This document shows positions 61,479 through 64,000 of a stretch of 64,000 nucleotides of DNA, one piece after another (position 1 is the first letter of the stretch; every line of letters begins with the position of its first letter). Position numbers and translations under genes: made by a program. The notes below the pieces were generated by a model. It was not told where the DNA came from. It made no database searches and worked only from the letters and a program-made list of their open reading frames with translations. This DNA is from VXYK01 sp965221585 (GTDB lineage Bacteria; Actinomycetota; Acidimicrobiia; Acidimicrobiales; Aldehydirespiratoraceae). Location: contig OZ244898.1 of assembly GCA_965221585.1 (NCBI GenBank), forward strand, positions 2,790,001 to 2,854,000, given 5' to 3'.

Positions 61479-62714
61479 ATGAACGCCGGCGAACCACTCC
61501 AAGCTCGCATCATCACCGACGCGGCGGTCCTGGCCGACCCGTATTCGTACTTCGAAAGGCTCCGCCAGGAGCACCCCGTGTGGCTCGTACCGGGGCTGGA
61601 CCTGGTGTTTGTCGCGTCACATCAACATGTAGTGGAAGCAGTCCGACGCATCGACGACTTCTCGAACCACCTCAACGTCCTGGTCATCACCGGTGAGGAC
61701 GGATCGCCCGCACTGTTCCGCACCGACGACTTCGGCCCGGGCATCACCACCCTGGCCACCGCCGACCCGCCCGAGCACACCAAGCACCGCGGCGTCGTGT
61801 TCCCCGAGTTGGTTGCTCGACGCATGGAGGACATGCGCGATTTCGTCGAAGGTGTCGTCGGGGAGCACATAGCAGACGCCCGGGCCCAGGGAACCCGGGT
61901 GGAATGGTCGAACTCAGTCGCCCACCCGATACCAGCCCGTGTGATCGGACACCTGATCGGGTTGCCCGACGAAGACTGGCCCGATGTGATGCGCTGGGCC
62001 CTCCAGGGCGGCAACATGCTCGCGGGCACTCACACCCTTGAATCCTTGCGTGACCTGATTCTCGAAATGCAGGACGCCTCCCCCTACATGACCGACAAGT
62101 TCAAACAGGCCAGGAACTCCCCAGGCAACGACCTCATCGGGGTGTGTTCCAAAGCGGTGGCGAGCGGTGAACTTGATGTGCGGGTCGCTATCGCCACGTT
62201 GATGGGCTTGCTCGGAGCGGGGGGCGAGTCGACCGCCGCCCTGATCGGCAACGCGGTGCGAATACTGGCCGACGACTCTGAACTGCAGAGCCGGATCCGC
62301 GCCGACCACAGCCTCGTCGAGCCGTTCATTGAGGAGGCGCTGCGACTGGAGTCGCCGTTTCGAGGCCATTATCGCCAGGTGAGGAGAGACTGTGAGCTCG
62401 GCGGCGTATTCCTCAAGGCCGGTACGACCGCAATGCTGCTGTGGGCTTCGGCCAACCGCGACCCCACCGAGCACGACCGGCCGGACGACGTGGTGCTGGA
62501 TCGCCGCATCCCCCGCAGCCACCTGGCCTTCGGCCGCGGAATCCACCATTGTGTGGGCGCTCCGCTGGCACGCTTGGAGGCGAACAGCGCCGTCAAACGC
62601 CTGTTGCAGGAGACCAGTTCCTTTTCTTTGGCTGACGACGATCCGCCGCGATGGGAGCACAACATGTTCGTCCGCCGCCACGAACACCTGCCCCTCGACG
62701 TGGTCTGGAACTAG
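61479..62714 (+). CDS. Cytochrome P450
   Basis: This 411-residue enzyme has an I-helix GAGGESTAAL (about 246-255), K-helix region with EEALRLESPFRGHYRQVRRD and the haem-binding FGRGIHHCVG with Cys358. Thr in the oxygen-activation motif is preceded by Ser/Glu, as in many bacterial P450s. It hydroxylates an unknown lipid, steroid or xenobiotic. The ATG is one base after the regulator's stop. No ferredoxin is encoded close by. Confidence 0.94.
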   Translation: MNAGEPLQARIITDAAVLADPYSYFERLRQEHPVWLVPGLDLVFVASHQHVVEAVRRIDDFSNHLNVLVITGEDGSPALFRTDDFGPGITTLATADPPEHTKHRGVVFPELVARRMEDMRDFVEGVVGEHIADARAQGTRVEWSNSVAHPIPARVIGHLIGLPDEDWPDVMRWALQGGNMLAGTHTLESLRDLILEMQDASPYMTDKFKQARNSPGNDLIGVCSKAVASGELDVRVAIATLMGLLGAGGESTAALIGNAVRILADDSELQSRIRADHSLVEPFIEEALRLESPFRGHYRQVRRDCELGGVFLKAGTTAMLLWASANRDPTEHDRPDDVVLDRRIPRSHLAFGRGIHHCVGAPLARLEANSAVKRLLQETSSFSLADDDPPRWEHNMFVRRHEHLPLDVVWN

Positions 62715-62759
62715 CAATCCTGGATTGCCGGCTCGCGTTGGAGCGGGTCCAGTCCTCCG

Positions 62760-63539
62760 CTAACCGGTGTGGGTCCAGACGGCGTGGCGTTTCTCGATGA
62801 ACGCCTTGGGCCACTCGGCACCGTCACCGCGGGCCGCGTTGTAGGCCATCACCTCGACAGCCAACGCGTAGGCATCGTCGGTGGACATGTCCATCTGTGC
62901 ATAAAGCGTCTGCTTGCCGACGCCCTTGGCATAACGACTCCCGCGAGTCGCACGTTCAAGCAGGTCACGAGTCGCGGCCTCTAGCTCATCGGCAGGCACG
63001 ACACGGTTGACGAGTCCCCATTCGAGTGCTGTGGCAGCGTCGATCGTGTCGCCGGTGAGCGCCAACTCCACTGCGCGTTTGCGGCCCAGGGGACGGGCCA
63101 CCGCGACCATCGGCGTGTGGCAGAACAATCCTCCCTTGCCGCCCGGAGTGGCGAATCCGGCCTGCTCACTGGCCACGATCAGGTCGGCGCTGGCCGCCAG
63201 TTGCGCGCCGGCGGCGGTGGCCAGCGCTTGCACCTGGGCCACGACCACCTGGGGTATCTCGGTCATCGCGGTCATCGCCGAGGTGCACAGGGTGAACAGA
63301 CCTTTGAGTTCGTCCTCGTTCATCTTCGCCATCTCGCCGAGGTCGTGACCCGACGAGAACACGGGCCCGTTGGCGGCGAGCACGATGCCCGCCACGTCGC
63401 CGTCGCTGCCGGTGGTGCGAAAGGCGTCCTCCAGCTCTGTCAGCATCTCCGACGACAGACAGTTCCGCCGCTCCGGACGGTTGAGCGTGATCGTCACATA
63501 CGCATCATCACGTTTGTAGAGAAGATTGCGATACTCCAT
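62760..63539 (-). CDS. Enoyl-CoA hydratase/isomerase family protein
   Basis: This 259-residue crotonase-fold protein has ITLNRPERRNCLSSEM (about 19-34), AANGPVFSSGHDLGEM (about 57-72) with the oxyanion-hole region, and QALATAAGAQLAASADLIVASEQAGFATPGGKGGLFCHTP. Start ATG 63539 is chosen because the family N-terminus starts there; the in-frame extension beyond it would overlap the next gene. Catalytic Glu pairs of classic hydratases are partly replaced (LATAAGAQ), so it could be a related hydratase or a non-hydratase member. Confidence 0.9.
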   Translation of the reverse strand: MEYRNLLYKRDDAYVTITLNRPERRNCLSSEMLTELEDAFRTTGSDGDVAGIVLAANGPVFSSGHDLGEMAKMNEDELKGLFTLCTSAMTAMTEIPQVVVAQVQALATAAGAQLAASADLIVASEQAGFATPGGKGGLFCHTPMVAVARPLGRKRAVELALTGDTIDAATALEWGLVNRVVPADELEAATRDLLERATRGSRYAKGVGKQTLYAQMDMSTDDAYALAVEVMAYNAARGDGAEWPKAFIEKRHAVWTHTG

Positions 63540-63581
63540 ATACTTCGAGTCTAGATCAGACGCAGATGGGAAGGAATCGGC

Positions 63582-64000
63582 GTGAGAGTCATCGTATTCG
63601 GGGCTACCAGCCGGCTCGGGCGGCAGATCTGGCGCAAGGCGCTCGATGACGGGCACGAAGTCACCGTCTTCGGACGCTGGGTGAAGCAACTCAACAAGAA
63701 GGAACCGGCGCTGAGGACCATCCGCGGCGACTCATTCGATGCCCGAGCGATGTCTGCTGCGATCTCTCGCCATGATGCCGTGATCGTGAGTCTCGGTACC
63801 GACCTGATCGAACAAACCGCCCCGAACACCGCCACAAAGATCATCGTGGACGCGATGGTTGAGCATGACGTCAAACGCCTTGTCGTCGCCACCACGACCA
63901 ACCACGGACTCGCCGAGAAGGAAATCTCGATGGCCGCGCGGATCTTCTATCCATTCTTCAGGATGTGGGGTTTCAGGGTCGGCACGCACCTCCTCGACAC
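63582..64000 (+). CDS. NAD(P)-binding protein, NmrA/atypical SDR-like, cut by window edge
   Basis: Translation from GTG 63582 gives 139 residues to the right edge. It begins VRVIVFGATSRLGRQIWRKALDDGHEVTVFGR with the GxxxxxG Rossmann loop, then SRHDAVIVSLGTD and VEHDVKRLVVATTTNH, the pattern of NmrA-like or biliverdin-reductase-B-like proteins. It is divergent from the enoyl-CoA hydratase, with 42 bp between starts. The C-terminal part is missing. Confidence 0.85.
   Translation, partial: MRVIVFGATSRLGRQIWRKALDDGHEVTVFGRWVKQLNKKEPALRTIRGDSFDARAMSAAISRHDAVIVSLGTDLIEQTAPNTATKIIVDAMVEHDVKRLVVATTTNHGLAEKEISMAARIFYPFFRMWGFRVGTHLLD

Overview
The window looks like chromosomal DNA from a high-GC actinobacterium. 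I infer an uncultured marine or aquatic member of the Acidimicrobiia, without proof. The support is three luciferase-like (F420/FMN-type) oxidoreductases, an acyl-CoA carboxylase beta subunit with a small epsilon-like partner, a DUF4032 protein, a LigC-type ATP-dependent DNA ligase, a P450, and many GTG/TTG starts with 1-4 nt overlaps. Genes are densely packed on both strands. There is no gene-free stretch over 300 bases, and I see no phage, insertion sequence, CRISPR array or rRNA. The two edge genes (a sulfatase at the left, an NAD(P)-binding protein at the right) are cut by the window.

Region 1-10.3 kb: a sulfatase, then a Zur-regulated zinc uptake locus (znuB-like and znuA-like leftward; zur-like and znuC-like rightward) around a Zur/Fur-like palindrome. 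The binding protein carries an extreme ~127-residue His/Asp repeat. An LCP cell-wall ligase, a nitronate monooxygenase group with a TetR regulator, a DUF2855 protein and a quinone oxidoreductase follow.

Region 10.3-15.6 kb holds the most notable gene: a GrdB-like selenoprotein on the minus strand (11554-12711). An in-frame TGA at 12255-12253 falls in a U-x-x-C motif. Exactly 11 nt downstream lies a 17-nt hairpin with the geometry of a bacterial SECIS. A conventional reading splits it into two false genes. Next to it are a DUF4032 protein, a small membrane protein, a hypothetical protein and an acetyltransferase-like protein.

Region 15.7-32.9 kb is an envelope-glycan neighbourhood. It has four GT-C-type membrane glycosyltransferase-like proteins, one fused behind an O-acyltransferase. 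It also has a polysaccharide deacetylase, a methyltransferase, a DUF2304 protein and an acyltransferase with a C-terminal SGNH-like domain. An LLM oxidoreductase/hydrolase pair, a fatty acid desaturase, two MBL-fold hydrolases and pheA are interspersed.

Region 32.9-44 kb: acyl-CoA carboxylase beta and epsilon, methylmalonyl-CoA epimerase, a LOG-family protein, an epoxide hydrolase, a LigC-type ligase facing a 5'-3' exonuclease, and recR-dnaX. These are followed by the SRP RNA gene with its terminator, and tRNA-Ser(GGA). A SulP anion transporter (44.0-45.7 kb) lies between two 14-bp copies of the tRNA-Ser 3' end, suggesting a past tRNA-targeted insertion.

Region 45.8-64 kb: an SRAP protein, lspA, a cytochrome b plus Tat-exported molybdoenzyme pair, and tadA. 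A polyamine module follows (FAD oxidoreductase, class III aminotransferase, Lrp regulator, potABCD). A third LLM gene has its start codon inside a 16-bp perfect inverted repeat. The window ends with a FadR/GntR regulator and two operator palindromes, a P450 and an enoyl-CoA hydratase.
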